Below, in pieces: positions 43,763 to 55,416 of a stretch of 64,000 bases of DNA. Both the position numbers and the translations under genes were made by a program. Origin of the DNA: Chaetomium olivaceum. Its lineage: Eukaryota > Ascomycota > Sordariomycetes > Sordariales > Chaetomiaceae. Position 1 is the stretch's first letter. Every line of letters starts with the position of its first letter. The notes under the pieces were generated by a model. The model saw nothing but the letters and a program-made list of their open reading frames with translations. It was not told where the DNA came from and made no database searches. The DNA lies in contig JAYWVB010000027.1 of NCBI GenBank assembly GCA_039881045.1, positions 248,001-312,000 on the forward strand. The letters are read 5' to 3'.

Positions 43763-44337
43763 TGTGAAGGTGTTGTAATAGGGATAGGAGATGGGACGGG
43801 AAGCGCAAAGGATCGTGAACTCGGATGTGGCGAGCAAAGAAGAGTTCGAGATTGGAGATTGGTCAAGAGGTGAGGGTTCGATGGTAATACACCGAATTGA
43901 TCGTGATGTTCGTTCGGAGGTTGTGGGATGCTTCGTCAAGTTGAGAATGGGAGAGTTTAATAAGTCGTTAATTCCAAGAAATGGGACAGATTGCACAAGC
44001 TCCCGCTTTCTGGCCATCTGTCGTTGACGGCCCATGCAGCTGAGGTGGGCCGCCCACCTGGCCCTTGCTCGTTTCGGCAAGTGGATAACAGGGGTGCCAC
44101 GGGAATGCAGCGGATCATGGGCAAGCCAATTACGAACCCGTTTGAATGCGCAGATCACTGCTCTTGGCAATGCCTGCTGCAGCCTCGTGAATCGTCGTGA
44201 ATTGACTTCAACTTGACTTGGGAGCAATCTGAGCCCACCACGACGGAATAAACCGCCAAAGACGAAATACCGAATACCAACGTAACTGAAAGCCAAACAC
44301 AGCACCTGCTCGCCTCAAATCGAACCCAAGCATCACG
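43763..44337. promoter_or_regulatory. divergent intergenic region, RAMP4 gene / small membrane protein gene
   Basis: 575 bp. Nothing beyond promoter space recognised. Confidence 0.45.
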
Positions 44338-45083
44338 ATGCTCCCTCCATTAAGAACAACCCTCGCCAGGGCATCACCCCGCCAAATCCCGTCTCTCACT
44401 CACTCCCAACTCAGACGATACTCATCCAAACCACCATCACCAACCGTAAATCTCCCCCCCGGCTCACCCTCCCCACACCCCACCCAACAAACAGCCAACA
44501 CCTCCCCCCCTTCTAACTAACCACAACACCGCACTCACTTTTCTCTCTCTTACGCACAGGGCGCCTTCTACAAGACCTTCACCCGCCCCGTGGCCAAGTG
44601 CGCCCTCCTGGCCGTCTTCGTCTACCAGCTCGTCTACTTCGGCTGGGCCAAGCTGGAGGCCGACGATATCAAGGAAGAGCGGCAGGGTGAGTAAAACAAG
44701 TGAAAACACCCGAAACCGGCCCCGGTCCATTCCATGTCAGCGCTCTTTTTCTTCCAGAGTTTCTTTCTTGCCATGCATTCATTTCATTCATTCCCCGTTC
44801 CCAAATCTTTTTTTTTTTTTTTTTTTTAGTTCCCCAATCTCCACCCCCTGGTGTTCTGGTTTACCTCGGTTTGTAGCATGCTTTGCTGACTTGGGCGGTG
44901 GTGGTACTAGCTGAGATTGTGAGGCTGGAGGCGCAGGTTCGGGGTTTGCAGGCTGCCCGGGTTGCTGCGGCGGCAGGGACTGCGCCTGCTGCGGGTGGGA
45001 GTGGCGAGGGGAATGGGGGTGCTGGGGTTGAGAAGGGAGAAGGGACTAAGTCGACTGGGGGATCATGGTGGCGCTGGAAGTAG
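44338..45083 (+). CDS. small predicted mitochondrial membrane protein
   Basis: Exons 44338-44445, 44560-44686 and 44911-45083 give 135 residues. The first 30 residues are basic and lack acids (LPPLRTTLARASPRQIPSLTHSQLRRYSSK) with an RRYSS-type site, typical of a mitochondrial presequence. Exon 2 encodes GAFYKTFTRPVAKCALLAVFVYQLVYFGWAKLE, a single membrane helix, followed by a short coiled coil (IKEERQ-AEIVRLEAQVRGLQAAR) and a Gly/Ala-rich tail ending WWRWK. All junctions keep frame. The second intron (224 bp) is long for this window and has a 19-T run at 44809-44827. The layout (presequence, one TM, coiled coil) recalls inner-membrane assembly factors, but I cannot name the family. Confidence 0.75.
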
Positions 45084-45568
45084 CGTGGTTGTGGATGCGG
45101 CGGGTTTGGGTTTGAGGGGTTAAGGATTAAGGGATGGGTTTGATGAGGGGAGGAGCAAGGGGTGTTTTGATATTATGGCCGCTGAAGGTTCTTGTAGGAA
45201 GGATACGAATAAGGCACGGGCGAGGGCGAGGAAAACGCGGCAGCGCATAGAATCGATCTGTATTATACACTCTGTAAACATTCACAGTACTCTATACAGA
45301 TACCCTATGATGATTCAAGGGTAGCCAGCTGTGTCCACCACAAACCCTGGGACCGACCCAGTCGCCGTGACATCGATCTTCCGATGATGCTCGGCGTATC
45401 CAACCATATATCTTGCCCACCAATCTCAAGTGTTTCGGTTCTATGATACCCCGACGCCCAACAACACCAAACGAACCCAAAAAGCCCCCAACGCCAGGCC
45501 CAGCTAAAGGGGCTACAATGCCGCCTACCCGTTACCATGCCCTTAGCAACCACCCAACGAGACAATAA
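45084..45568. other. convergent intergenic, small membrane protein gene / MID1
   Basis: 485 bp. Nothing recognised. Confidence 0.5.
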
Positions 45569-47538
45569 TCATACGACGAGCAACCCGACAACCATCGCCA
45601 CAACCATGACCCCCCAATTCACCACCGCCCTCGCACCCGCGGCCGGATAGTGCGCCGACCCCGGGAAATTACACGACAGCTCCTTGGCGGGATCATGCTT
45701 CTCATAGTTCCCCTTGTACCCGATCGCACCGGGGAGGGGACAGCCGAACCCCATCGACGCCGGGCAGTTCTGCACCAGCTTGTAGCAGAGGTCGTCGCAC
45801 GGCAGCACCTCCTTGTACGGGCCCGGCTTGATCACGTCGTCGATCAGCGGGTTGCGGCTGTTCATGTGCGTCTTGTCGTTCCGGTACTCGGCCAGAGTCT
45901 CCGCGTCGAGGGTGTCGCCGTTGGGGAACGGCTGGCCGACGGCGCGCGCCTGTAGGCTTTTTTCGGTGTTGGAGAAGTCCTCGCACCGCGGGATCGTGAC
46001 GGAGCAGAGCCACTCCTTGTAGGCGGTGGCGCAGTCGTTGCAGGTGCGCGTGAGCGAGTACCGCTGGCTGGAGGGCGCCTCGCAGGCGACCTGGGCGAGG
46101 GACTTGTCGAAGTTGGCGTACGCAGATGCGGCGTAGCTGTCGTAGAACTCGGCGAGCCGTGACGAGTTGCCGAAATTAGGGTTGCTCGGGACCGCGTAGG
46201 CGATTTGGTCGCAGAAGTCGAGGTCGATAATCAACGCACAGTTCCCGTGGTCTAGTGAATTTGTGAGTGAAAAGTTCAAGGCAGATATCATGTGGAATGC
46301 CTACCGGATTTGGTGGTAAAGTTCATCGCCTTGAACACTTGAGGACCTCTCTCAAATGCGTTCTGCCGCTTCCCCAGATTACCACCATCCGCGCCATCTA
46401 CCGCTAGAATACCGAAGTACAATGTAGAGGAATTGAGGCCGCTGAAGAAGAACTGTTGCTTCGGTAGGTTTCCCTTCCCCCTCTTCGTCATGCTCGATCT
46501 GATCGTACCCGTATGCCGCTCGTCCCTGGTGGCCGCAATCTGTGCGTAGTTGTACAACCCGCAGTACGAATGTGTCAGGCCGTTGATGGCTCTGTCGTTC
46601 CCACTATGCGCAAACAACACATATGGTTGTGTTTTCATGATCGTCGCTTCCACCTCTGGGTCTTTAGAATCCGTCAAATTGTGGGTGATTAGCAACGCTC
46701 CGTGCGAGTCGCTGTCAACCAAAAACAAGTCGGCATTTTTCTCCCCGCTGTAGGTGTAATAGTAGCTGTCTGTCGACGCCGCAATCCTAACATTATATGT
46801 GCCTGAGAACGTTTCCGAGTCTGGGGCGTGTATGCCAATGTAAACCTCCCTGTCGGTGGTGATGTTGTGCACAACTGCTCCTTCCTTAAAATCCACCTCG
46901 TCTTGAGTTGCCGGATCCGCAAGAGGCCCGGGGGCCGTGTTGTCGGGGGACGTGGAAACGTAAAGCTTGAGTTGGGGTGGATCCGCCGTCGTCTTCGAAG
47001 GATCGACCGGCTGCGGTTGCAGACAAGTATTCGCTGAGATGTACACCATCTGTCCCGCCTGTCTCTTCTCATGATCTTGACTCTCTTCTTCTCTACCCTC
47101 CTCATTCTCCGCGGTGCCGGCGCCAGCGCCACCGTCTCCTTCTCTGGAGACATCGTTTTCGCGCCTCAGCTCTAGCCGATCTCCCCCGGCCTTCCGCTCG
47201 GATACGCGGGGCAGTAGAAAGACGAACGGCTGCGTCACACCCTGCTCGACGTTCATAGGGAGAGGCTCATCGTTGGTGAGCGTGATCAGGTCGCGCGTCT
47301 GTCGTCCGATGATGCTCCTATCAAAAGCTGAAAATTCGGCTTCATATGTCGGGCCGAGCGGGCCAGGCCGTGCCAGGTCCACCGCGGAGTCGAGATCATC
47401 GAAGATAACGGGCAATGCTTCGTTGAGCTCAGCGGCGAGGGCGAAGTTTGGCGGGAACAAGACAAGATAGAGCAGAATCAGCAGACAGGAGGCCACAAGT
47501 GAGGCCGCAAGCCGCGATTGTAACGGGCTGAGATGCAT
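45569..47538 (-). CDS. MID1: Mid1 stretch-activated calcium channel subunit
   Basis: Exons 47538-46305 and 46251-45569 give 638 residues. The start MHLSPLQSRLAASLVASCLLILLYLVLF is a signal peptide or N-terminal membrane helix. A longer in-frame start at 47682 would bury it, so 47538 is preferred. The ectodomain has many N-glycosylation sequons and the blocks NVEQGVTQPFVFLL, YISANTCLQP, FLVDSDSHGALLITHNL, SYCGLYNYAQI and QQFFFSGLNSSTLYFGI. The C-terminal part is Cys-rich: CNDCATAYKEWLCSVTIPRC and CDDLCYKLVQNCPASMGFGCP, then a hydrophobic end (VVNWGVMVVAMVVGLLVV) that could be a membrane or GPI-type tail. Mid1 works with the Cch1 pore subunit in high-affinity calcium uptake. The intron is 53 bp (GTAGGC, CACTAG). 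Confidence 0.94.
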
Positions 47539-48631
47539 TATAAAAGTACGCCCCCAAGGGGGTCTGTAGACGTTGGAGTCGTCGATGTCGTGGTGAATAG
47601 GTTGTCGGTCGTCGGTGTGGTCTGGCGTTCCGTCTCTGTTCCTGCCGATCGCACAGCCACGGAAGCCCCTGGAGCTGACCACTGAGAGGCCGCCGGTTTA
47701 CGGCACCATGCTCAGGTTTGCCAGTTCAGCTTTTCCTTCAGAAGAACCAACTCGTAAACAATGGTTACTGGATTGGTCCTTGGTGTGTCTGCTTGGTTGT
47801 AATGGCCGTCCCAGGAGATTCCGCAAATCGATATTCCTCCGTTGCTGGTGAAGCGGGTGCACAAATGCGCTGGAGTTGCCGCATCCCGGATCGGCAAAGG
47901 GTCGCTGGTGTTGGTGGATCGTAAGGCCAGTGGCGGATAAGGTCCCTCGTTACCCCTGCTTGGCAGACACGCAGATGCAATCCTGTGGTACCTCGTTGGA
48001 AGCCTGCCAAGACATTGGAGGGGACAATACACAGTACAGGAAGAATCGAAGGGCAAGGCGAAAGTCCAAAACAGGATGGCGCACATGAAACACCCGCACC
48101 AACCTCTCCCGCCCCTCACCTCTGCCGTTGCAAAAGAAAAAAAAAGAAAGGGACAAGAGCAGGGAAAGGCAGTGTGTCGAAATCGAGGCATCGGAACTGT
48201 CGCAAAGGGTAGAGACAAAAAAGGACCCGGCCATCGTTTTGCTGCGCTGAGTGATCGACTTTGGTGTCGTACATACATACATCATGACATACAAATCCAC
48301 TTCTAGCTATTCTAAGGGAATCAAGAATCAATCAATCACCTGCTATCCCAGATCCAAAGGAATCCCGTGCCCGTATACACCGCTATTGACCCCCTCATTG
48401 ACCCTCATAAGGAAAGTACCCTGCAGGCCTGCCAACGTGTTCAAACAGCCCCCGCTTCTGCCGTTGCCCGAAAGCGTGCTGCTGGACATTCGGGTGGATG
48501 TCCCAACGTCAGAAGGGGAACTCGTGTTCCACATAGATTTCCACCAACCCATAATTCTGACCGGACCGCATTTGGAGCTAGGCGCTCCGTATTTTGCCGG
48601 ATGGGTCCAGCGTCAAGAACCTGAGCATCAT
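47539..48631. other. intergenic, MID1 5' side / YOP1 3' side
   Basis: 1.1 kb upstream of MID1. Contains an A-rich patch near 48135-48152. No gene or repeat recognised; short open frames have no family content. Confidence 0.5.
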
Positions 48632-49373
48632 TTACTCGGTGTGGAGGGAGTCGGCCTTCGCGCGGAGGCCGCTGGCGGTGGAGCCGGGAGCGTGGAAGTA
48701 GCGGCCCAGAGCAGGAGCCAGGAACGAGCGGAAGATGATCTCGGCACCCCTAAAGCTGGTGTTAACCCTGCATTGGGTTGGGAAAAAGGAAGAACGACTT
48801 ACCTGAAGGCGGGAAGAGACAGCCACAGGAGGAAGACAAACTTGAAAGTGTAGTAGAAGGGGAACCAGTAGACAACGCTGATAAGGCTCTCAAGGACACT
48901 ATCGACCAGTTAGCTTGGGTAGGAAGCTCGCCCAACCGTACAAAAAAAATCTTACGTGAAGAACGCAAAAACAACCCAGTACTAAGGACATATTAGCACA
49001 AGTTCCTCGGCCAAAGAGTTATCGGCCACTCACGGTAAGCCACTGAGTGTCGTCTGCCTTGCTGGTAGTGAAGAGAGCGGCAAGGGAGAAGTATCCTGGG
49101 ATGACGAAGCCCGCAATGTTGGTCAGGAGCTGGCCGCCGAGGTTGAAGACGATCAGGAAGAAGTAGAGCGCGCCCAGGCCAAGAACGCCGTAGGCCTTGG
49201 GGACTGAGGTTTGCTTCTCGAGGTTGTTGAGCACGGGGTACTTGGAGAGCTGCGGCACCGGCCCAGTTAGCACAAAGCACGTGTCGGTGAGGGGATCGGA
49301 TCCGGCATTTGCGACATACCTCTTTATCGACCTGAGAAACAAAGTTCTGGACGCGGTCCTGAGGAGAAGACAT
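48632..49373 (-). CDS. YOP1: Yop1 (REEP/DP1/TB2) ER-shaping protein
   Basis: Five exons: 49373-49320, 49249-49034, 48981-48956, 48898-48803 and 48749-48632, giving 169 residues. Matches: MSSPQDRVQNFVSQVDKE, LSKYPVLNNLEKQTSVPKAYG, LYFFLIVFNLGGQLLTNIAGFVIPGYFSLAAL, then TQWLT-YWVVFAFF-TVLESLISVVYWFPFYYTFKFVFLLWLSLP and GAEIIFRSFLAPALGRYF. The two hydrophobic hairpins and the amphipathic C-terminal helix are those of Yop1, which bends the ER membrane into tubules with reticulons. Exon 3 is only 26 bases. All donors and acceptors are canonical (GTATGT, GTGAGT, GTAAGA, GTAAGT; AG). Confidence 0.96.
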
Positions 49374-49895
49374 GGCTGCGATGTTGAGCTGTAGCAAAAA
49401 CTATGAAACGGCCTGAAGGCTGTTAGGCGCGGTTTCTGGTAATCGGGTGGGAATTGGTGTGCGGATGTGGGCTCGGAACTGGAACTTGGAAGCTTTCGGC
49501 AGCTTCGGCGGCAAGTTCAGGGCTTTATTTTGCTTGTACCAACAAAAAGAGGCGATCGAGAGGTGAAGCAGGAGTAATCGTTGAAGAACTTACAGTGTGA
49601 GGCAATTTGCGCAAGATGCTTTGGGAATAAGGGTTGAAGATGTTTTGGTGGGAGAGAATTGGTTGAAATAGTCAAGTTACAGATCCTCGGTGTGGGTGCA
49701 GCAGGGGACAGAAGAGCTGTGAGGCAATGACGACTGCTACGTGTGCACCAACCCCGGTCACAAGCTGGACACCCCGGCAGCTCCTGTTTTTAGCGCATGA
49801 CGCAGTCGGAAAGGGGCCATTTCACGTGACTATTTTTACCGCACAAAGTGATGCAAAAGACGAAACTCGAACACTCGATGTCAACGCCAAGCAAA
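49374..49895. promoter_or_regulatory. upstream region of YOP1, ends at tRNA gene
   Basis: 522 bp, divergent from the tRNA. Likely YOP1 promoter and leader. Nothing else recognised. Confidence 0.45.
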
Positions 49896-49969
49896 GGTCC
49901 GATGGTGTAGTTGGTTATCACGTCAGTCTAACACACTGAAGGTCTCCAGTTCGAGCCTGGATCGGATCA
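49896..49969 (+). tRNA. tRNA-Val (anticodon AAC)
   Basis: Cloverleaf of 74 nt. The acceptor pairs GGTCCGA with TCGGATC, then discriminator A. The D arm contains AGTTGGTT. The anticodon stem TCAGT/ACTGA closes a CTAACAC loop with anticodon AAC, reading GUU and (as inosine) GUC valine codons. The T arm is TCCAG-TTCGAGC-CTGGA. No intron and no encoded CCA. A short T run (TTTT at 49977-49980) follows and could end pol III transcription. The internal A and B boxes are in the expected places. Confidence 0.95.
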
Positions 49970-50920
49970 TCTTATCTTTTGCTGAAGAATCCATCCCTTT
50001 TTGTCCATCTCAACGTGGAGCAACAGGGACCTTGGTAACGCTTTGCTGGACTTCGTTCCTGGGCTTCAACCCTCCGACATAACTGGTCTTTTTCTAAACT
50101 TACTCCCTTATCTACTTGACGGGTCTCCTGAACGAAACATGGCCTAGGACCATGTGACGACTGTACGGCAGGACAATTAGTGTTAGGAAAGCGTATAACG
50201 AACGATGAGGACTCAATTCCTTTTTTATAACGGTCAAAAACAAAAGGAGAAGACCATGGATGGTTACCTAATTCCTTGCTTGTTTGTTGATTGGAATCCT
50301 TCGAATTCGTTCTACTACGGACATTCGCGGTCTTCACATCTTTGTTGGTGGGCAATCCGCACGTTACCAACCTCAAAGAGCGGACATTGCCGCGCTAAAT
50401 AAAGTGTATGACCTTTACGCAACCGGGAGAAAATGCGACGGCGCATCAAAACAGTCCTGGAAGCTCTGTACATGTAGCTACATGTTTTTGTCTAAGCAAT
50501 GAATGAAGCTTTGGATTCTCGCTGTGCCACTAACCAGTCAAACCACAGCAGGAATCAAGCCAAGCGAGCCAATCGACGCGCGACGCTGGGCCGGAGGTGG
50601 GGTCTTGGTGCGTGCGGGGAGCTTGTACACAGTAGGGAAGCATTGCCCCGGGTACCGCCTCGATGTTTGTTGATTTCTTCCCTTTCTCCTCCAGAGGAAA
50701 GGCCGAATCGACCACGTCGGGTGGGCAGACAGCGCGGCACCTTGCACCCCCGATCCCTTGCTCGTACATCTCCTGGGACTGATTGGGACGGCGTATAGTT
50801 TTCCAATCAGCGAGTTTTCCCGTTCTTCTTTGGCGCGCGGGTGGCCTTCTCATTATCGCAACATCCCGTCATCACATCATCCTCTGTTTTGGTGAAAGCA
50901 ACTGTTTGTCCGCAGCAGGA
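49970..50920. other. intergenic, tRNA-Val / RFX gene
   Basis: 951 bp. No second RNA gene or transposon recognised. Fungal tRNA flanks often hold element relics, but I see none here. Confidence 0.5.
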
Positions 50921-53529
50921 ATGGCGATGGACTCGACCCACGGTAAGGAGGCCGCATCCCTACCACCGCAGCGGACACCCCTCCTTCCATGCAGCGTCAA
51001 CTCTATTCGACGTGCCTCGCTAGCAACCAATGTTCAAAATACTCATCGCCTCACAGATGCGCTCTCACTCGCCGCCAAGCCTAGGAAGCGGCCCCGGTCG
51101 CGAGGCTCGACGACCTCGATTCACAGCGCCACCACGCAGGCCAACGTAGAACATAGCTTCGCTGAGTCTGCAGACGTGTATTCCTCACAATGGCTACCCA
51201 ACAGCGCCAGCCATGCGCGCGAGCTCCCCAATGGATCGGCCCAGATGACGCCGGAGGACCTCCTACTGGCGTCACAGCTGCAGGCGAGTCGCGACTTCGG
51301 ACCGGACGCTTCCATGAACGCGCCGATGCCCAGCGTCTCCTTCCACCACCATAGCCATACCCTCAGTCGCCAATCCCTATCTGCCGAGTCCTTTGCCGGC
51401 AACACCAGCTTTGCAGACGATAGCCAGATGCTCGATCGGGAAGTACACGACAACGATGACTCCTTCAATGGGGCACCCACGACAACGAAATCAGGCGCGC
51501 GTTCCAACGCCAATAACGAGATTGAGATGCGGCAGTTGTTCCACACCAACAAACACCGTAGTCTTGAGGATGTTTCCCACGAGCTGCTTGGCAATGACCG
51601 GGGACCAAACTCCGAACGGGCGCGCCAGGTTTTTGCGATGCTTTGGTATGTCGCCTAATGCAGGAGCCGTGCGATGCAAACATGCTGACAAGTTTGAAGG
51701 ATCAATTTGGTTTGCTCAACGGGAAAGGGATCGGTACCAAGAGGGCGTGTTTATGCCAATTATGCTTCTCGGTGTGCCACCGAAAGGATCACCGTGTTGA
51801 ACCCTGCGAGCTTCGGTAAGCTCGTCCGGGTACTTTTCCCCGGGCTCAAGACACGGCGCTTGGGGGTCCGTGGAGAGTCGAAATACCATTATGTGAACTT
51901 TCAGTTGAGAGAAGAGCAACCCGACGTCCGCGATAGCCCCAGCCAAACTGCGGTGCCTTTGGGAGAGAACCCCTCTTTGTCACAAAATTTCAAGTAAGCT
52001 GCTATCCGTCGGTGTGTTAATTATGCGACCTACTCACATGAGCCACTAGCACGCTGCCAGCTGCCAATTCTACATCTATGCGATCCGACAGAACTCCGTT
52101 TTCCGCTCCTCCCCTCGCACACCAACCGGAGCCAAATATCATACGATCACGCGAATTCCACCACAGCCTCTACAATCAGCCGCAGGTCGTCAGCGTTGAC
52201 CAACTACAGTCAACAATGGGCAAGACTCCCCAGCAGCTTCGCTTCTCGACCGAAACGGGGGAAACGTTCAAGCAGTCGGATCCGATCATCCTTCCCCGGA
52301 TCGAAGCATACCTCCCGAACGGCACAGACCCCGATGCGGCCAAATCCCTCGTTGCCCTCTATCGCTCGTATTGCACGTCGCTGGTCGAATGTATTCGCTA
52401 CTGCAAGGAAAAGGCCTTTTTTCACCTTTTTACATCATTCCAAGGGACTCTCACCATGCCCGTACAGAAACTGTTCGCAAATCCGGCCATTGCTCCGTGG
52501 ATCGAGGAATCAGACTTTGTCCTGTATCAACGAATGATGCGCATTGTTTCGGGCCTGACCCTCCAGGTCGTGCCCAAACCCGTCCTCGACACACTGCGGA
52601 ACATCTCGGAGCGTCTCGTACCCCATATCCGGGAGTCGTTTCAAGGACAACCTCTCCACGTGGTGAGGGCCAAAGAGGGGCCGGCTACCATCTTTGCCGG
52701 TTTGCTCGACAGGGCACTGCGGGTGAACCTTACTGCCCACGCCGCCGCGAACATGCTGTCAAACCCTGCCAACCGCGACCTGATGTACATGGAGTGGATC
52801 TCCATGATCAACGTTAGGAAGCTGGCTGAGTGCATTCCATCGCGCGGCATGGATGACGTCGTGAATCTTCTGCTCAAAGAGATGCGTGACCTGCTCAATC
52901 CGGTCAACATCCCGTGGGAGATGGAGTGCTTGACGGTACAGGGCGAAATTGCCATGCGGAACGGCAGGCCACCGCAGGAGGGGAATTTTGAAGAAATGGA
53001 CTCATCGAACGTGCTGGATCGCTGGGTCAACCTGCTGCGTTCCCTCCCGAGCCGGTTCCCATACGCGTCGGACACAGATCTTGTCTGGTGCGTTCAGAGG
53101 CTGAGCACGGCTTTGATGAGGGACCTCACGATCGGGCAAGGAAAGAGTTTTGGGTCGTGGTGGGTAACAAAATGCTGGGTTGACGAGATGATTCAATTCA
53201 TGGCAGAGCAAGGCGGCTTCTTGCAGCAGAAGTTGAGCCAAACCCCGCTCGCGGTTCCGAAGCGGCAGTCGGCAAACCGAGAGCTGAGCCACCAAGGGTC
53301 TCGGTACAGCAGTGCCAGCGATGATTTTGGCATGTCGCGCATGCCAGAGCCACAGCCAGATCGAGCGCCGTTCCCTTCAGCGCCTGCCTCCAACAGCCAG
53401 CAAGCGGCGCACGACGATAGCGGATTGGTATCCGGACACCCGACGAGGAGTTGCCATCTGACAAGTTCAGCCTCACGCCAGCAACGGCTCAGGATTTATT
53501 TGCTGGCACAGAGCTGCAGGTCGAGCTAG
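50921..53529 (+). CDS. RFX-family winged-helix transcription factor
   Basis: Exons 50921-51645, 51700-51993 and 52050-53529 give 832 residues as printed. The RFX DNA-binding domain spans exons 1-2: NSERARQVFAMLW, STGKGSVPRGRVYANYASRCATERITVLNPASFGKLVRVLFPGLKTRRLGVRGESKYHYV. The acceptor at 51699 (TTTGAAG) restores the Trp of AMLW and keeps frame. Exon 3 carries the long RFX extended/dimerisation region (LPRIEAYLPNGTDPDAAKSL, RLVPHIRESFQGQPLHVVRAKEGPATIFAGLLDRAL). Fungal relatives include Acremonium CPCR1 and Penicillium RfxA, regulators of morphogenesis and secondary metabolism. Near 53429-53434 the reading may slip: the +2 frame gives RTPDEELPSDKFSLTPATAQDLF to a stop at 53540, which looks more protein-like than the printed last 35 residues. 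Confidence 0.9.
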
Positions 53530-54379
53530 GCGATATATAGCATTCGTCGTCTCTATGGCATATTCAGGATGTCTGTGTCTTTTTTTTCTTGAGACTGTTT
53601 TACTAGGGAAGGTGTTGCGGAGTCATACAAACGGGGAATTGCTTGTCCCCTGGAGTCACGATGGGACGATTGGGATGAAAGAGTTAACGGCATCATTGGG
53701 CTTGACGGCTATCAGGCTTGAATGGGGTTTGGGTCATGTTGATTAATGTTTTTCGATGTTGATGTCTCAGGCAAGGGGCGGTTGTTTGTTGTGGTCGTTG
53801 GATGTGTCGGTTGGCAGTTTGGCCCTCCACAGGGCGGCGTGTACTGTGTATTTCAACGGCGATATCTTCATTGTGTTTTCTCATTCGGTGCGCAAGGACA
53901 GACCATCTTGCCCACGCCGAACGGACATTGAGATGGTGATCAACGATTAGGATCCTCTCTGTGAAACGGCCCCTGTTGTTTGATGTTCTGGTTGGCGCAT
54001 GGACGGCAATCATTGCTCAAAACTCAGCCCCACATGCTGACGGCCTCCGATAAGATGCATTCTTGGCTGCTGTCGACTCCATATAACACATTCCATTCCC
54101 TCGACGCTTACCTGAGTCTTGATGCACAAGACTCAATTGAATCTCTTGGTTCTGATACTACTAGCACCCATTTCGAACCTCTCTCAGAGTACCGAATGTT
54201 AAATAGCTGACACTGAGTACGAGCACGGATTCTTTGTTTGCCGAGGCTCACGTCACACCATTACTCGTACCAAGCTCGGTCAGCGAAACATTAACTCCCT
54301 CCCCGGTCTTCATCCACTGCATCGCAATTCCAGCCCGTTTCAATACCCACCAACTAGGTTTAGCTCACGATAATACAAG
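53530..54379. other. intergenic, RFX gene / hydrolase gene
   Basis: 850 bp. T-rich just after 53570. No gene recognised on either strand. Confidence 0.5.
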
Positions 54380-55416
54380 ATGGCCGTTGAGACAGAAGGT
54401 ACTTTCGAAGTGAAGGGCGATAACCTCTACACCAAATCATGGGTGGTACGTCATCCTTGCTCCTCTCACCGACCGCCGGGTTCTACAATGGCCCGTCTTG
54501 GGCAAACCTCACCTATATAGCTTAAGGTGTTTCGTTGATCAAGCTAATATCCGTTTAGCCTGAGGGTCCCGTCAAAGCCAAGCTCATCTTCATCCACGGC
54601 TTTAGTGACCATCTCGGCCGCTACGGCGCCTTCTTCCCGGCCCTCGCCGCCCGCGGCATCGCCGTCCACGGCCTCGACCAGCGGGGATGGGGCCGCTCAG
54701 TCAAGAAGCCCGCCGACATGGGGCTGACGGGCCCCACCACTCAAGTCCTCGCCGACATGGCGGCCTTCATCACGCCGCACCTGCCCTCTGACCCCTCCGA
54801 CCCGCCCGTCTTCGTGCTGGGCCACTCCATGGGCGGCGGGCAGGTGCTCACGCTCGCGTGCCACCCGGACTACCAGGAGACGCTGGTGCGGCGCGTGCGC
54901 GGCTGGATGCTGGAGAGCCCCTTCATCAGCTTCTCGCCCGAGGAGCAGCCGTCGGCGCTCAAGGTTTACGCGGGTCGCCTGGCGGGCCGTCTGCTGCCGC
55001 ATTTTCAGCTCAAGCACGAGATCATGCCGGAGCACCTCTCGCGCGACCCGGAGGTTAGAAAGAGTCTCGTCGAGGACAAGCTCATGCACAACACGGGCAC
55101 GTTGGAAGGGCTGGCCGGTTTGCTGGACCGCACGGCGGCGCTGGCGAGTGGCCAGGTCAGGCCGCTGCCGGGGGGTGCGCTGAAGAGTTTGTGGGTGGGC
55201 CATGGGACGGAGGATAAGACGACGTGGTATGAGGCAAGTCGGAAGTACTTTGATGAGTACACGGGGGAGGTCCAGGATAAGGAGTTCAAATCGTACGAGG
55301 GGTGGTATCACCAGCTGCATGCCGACGGGCCTGATAGCAAGGAGTTTTATAAGGATGTGGGAGATTGGATTCTGGCCAGGTGTGAGGACGACGGGAAGGC
55401 GGGGCCGAAGCTGTAA
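54380..55416 (+). CDS. alpha/beta hydrolase, monoacylglycerol lipase type
   Basis: Exons 54380-54445 and 54559-55416 give 307 residues. IFIHGFSDHLGRYGAF holds the oxyanion loop (HGFSDH). The nucleophile is S112 in the elbow LGHSMGGGQ. The acid is likely in GHGTEDKTT and the histidine in YHQLHAD, the order and spacing of the Yju3/MGL group (family S33 fold). These enzymes hydrolyse monoacylglycerols and related esters, usually on lipid droplets or membranes. The N-terminal exon encodes a strand-rich start (FEVKGDNLYTKSW). The GTACGT donor and TTTAG acceptor keep frame. No signal peptide is seen, so it is intracellular. The substrate is inferred from family resemblance. Confidence 0.92.

Noticed and set aside
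17536..47538. Clustering of secretory-pathway genes as a functional cluster
   Set aside because: The genes are interspersed with unrelated housekeeping genes on both strands, and such a share can arise by chance in a gene-dense genome.
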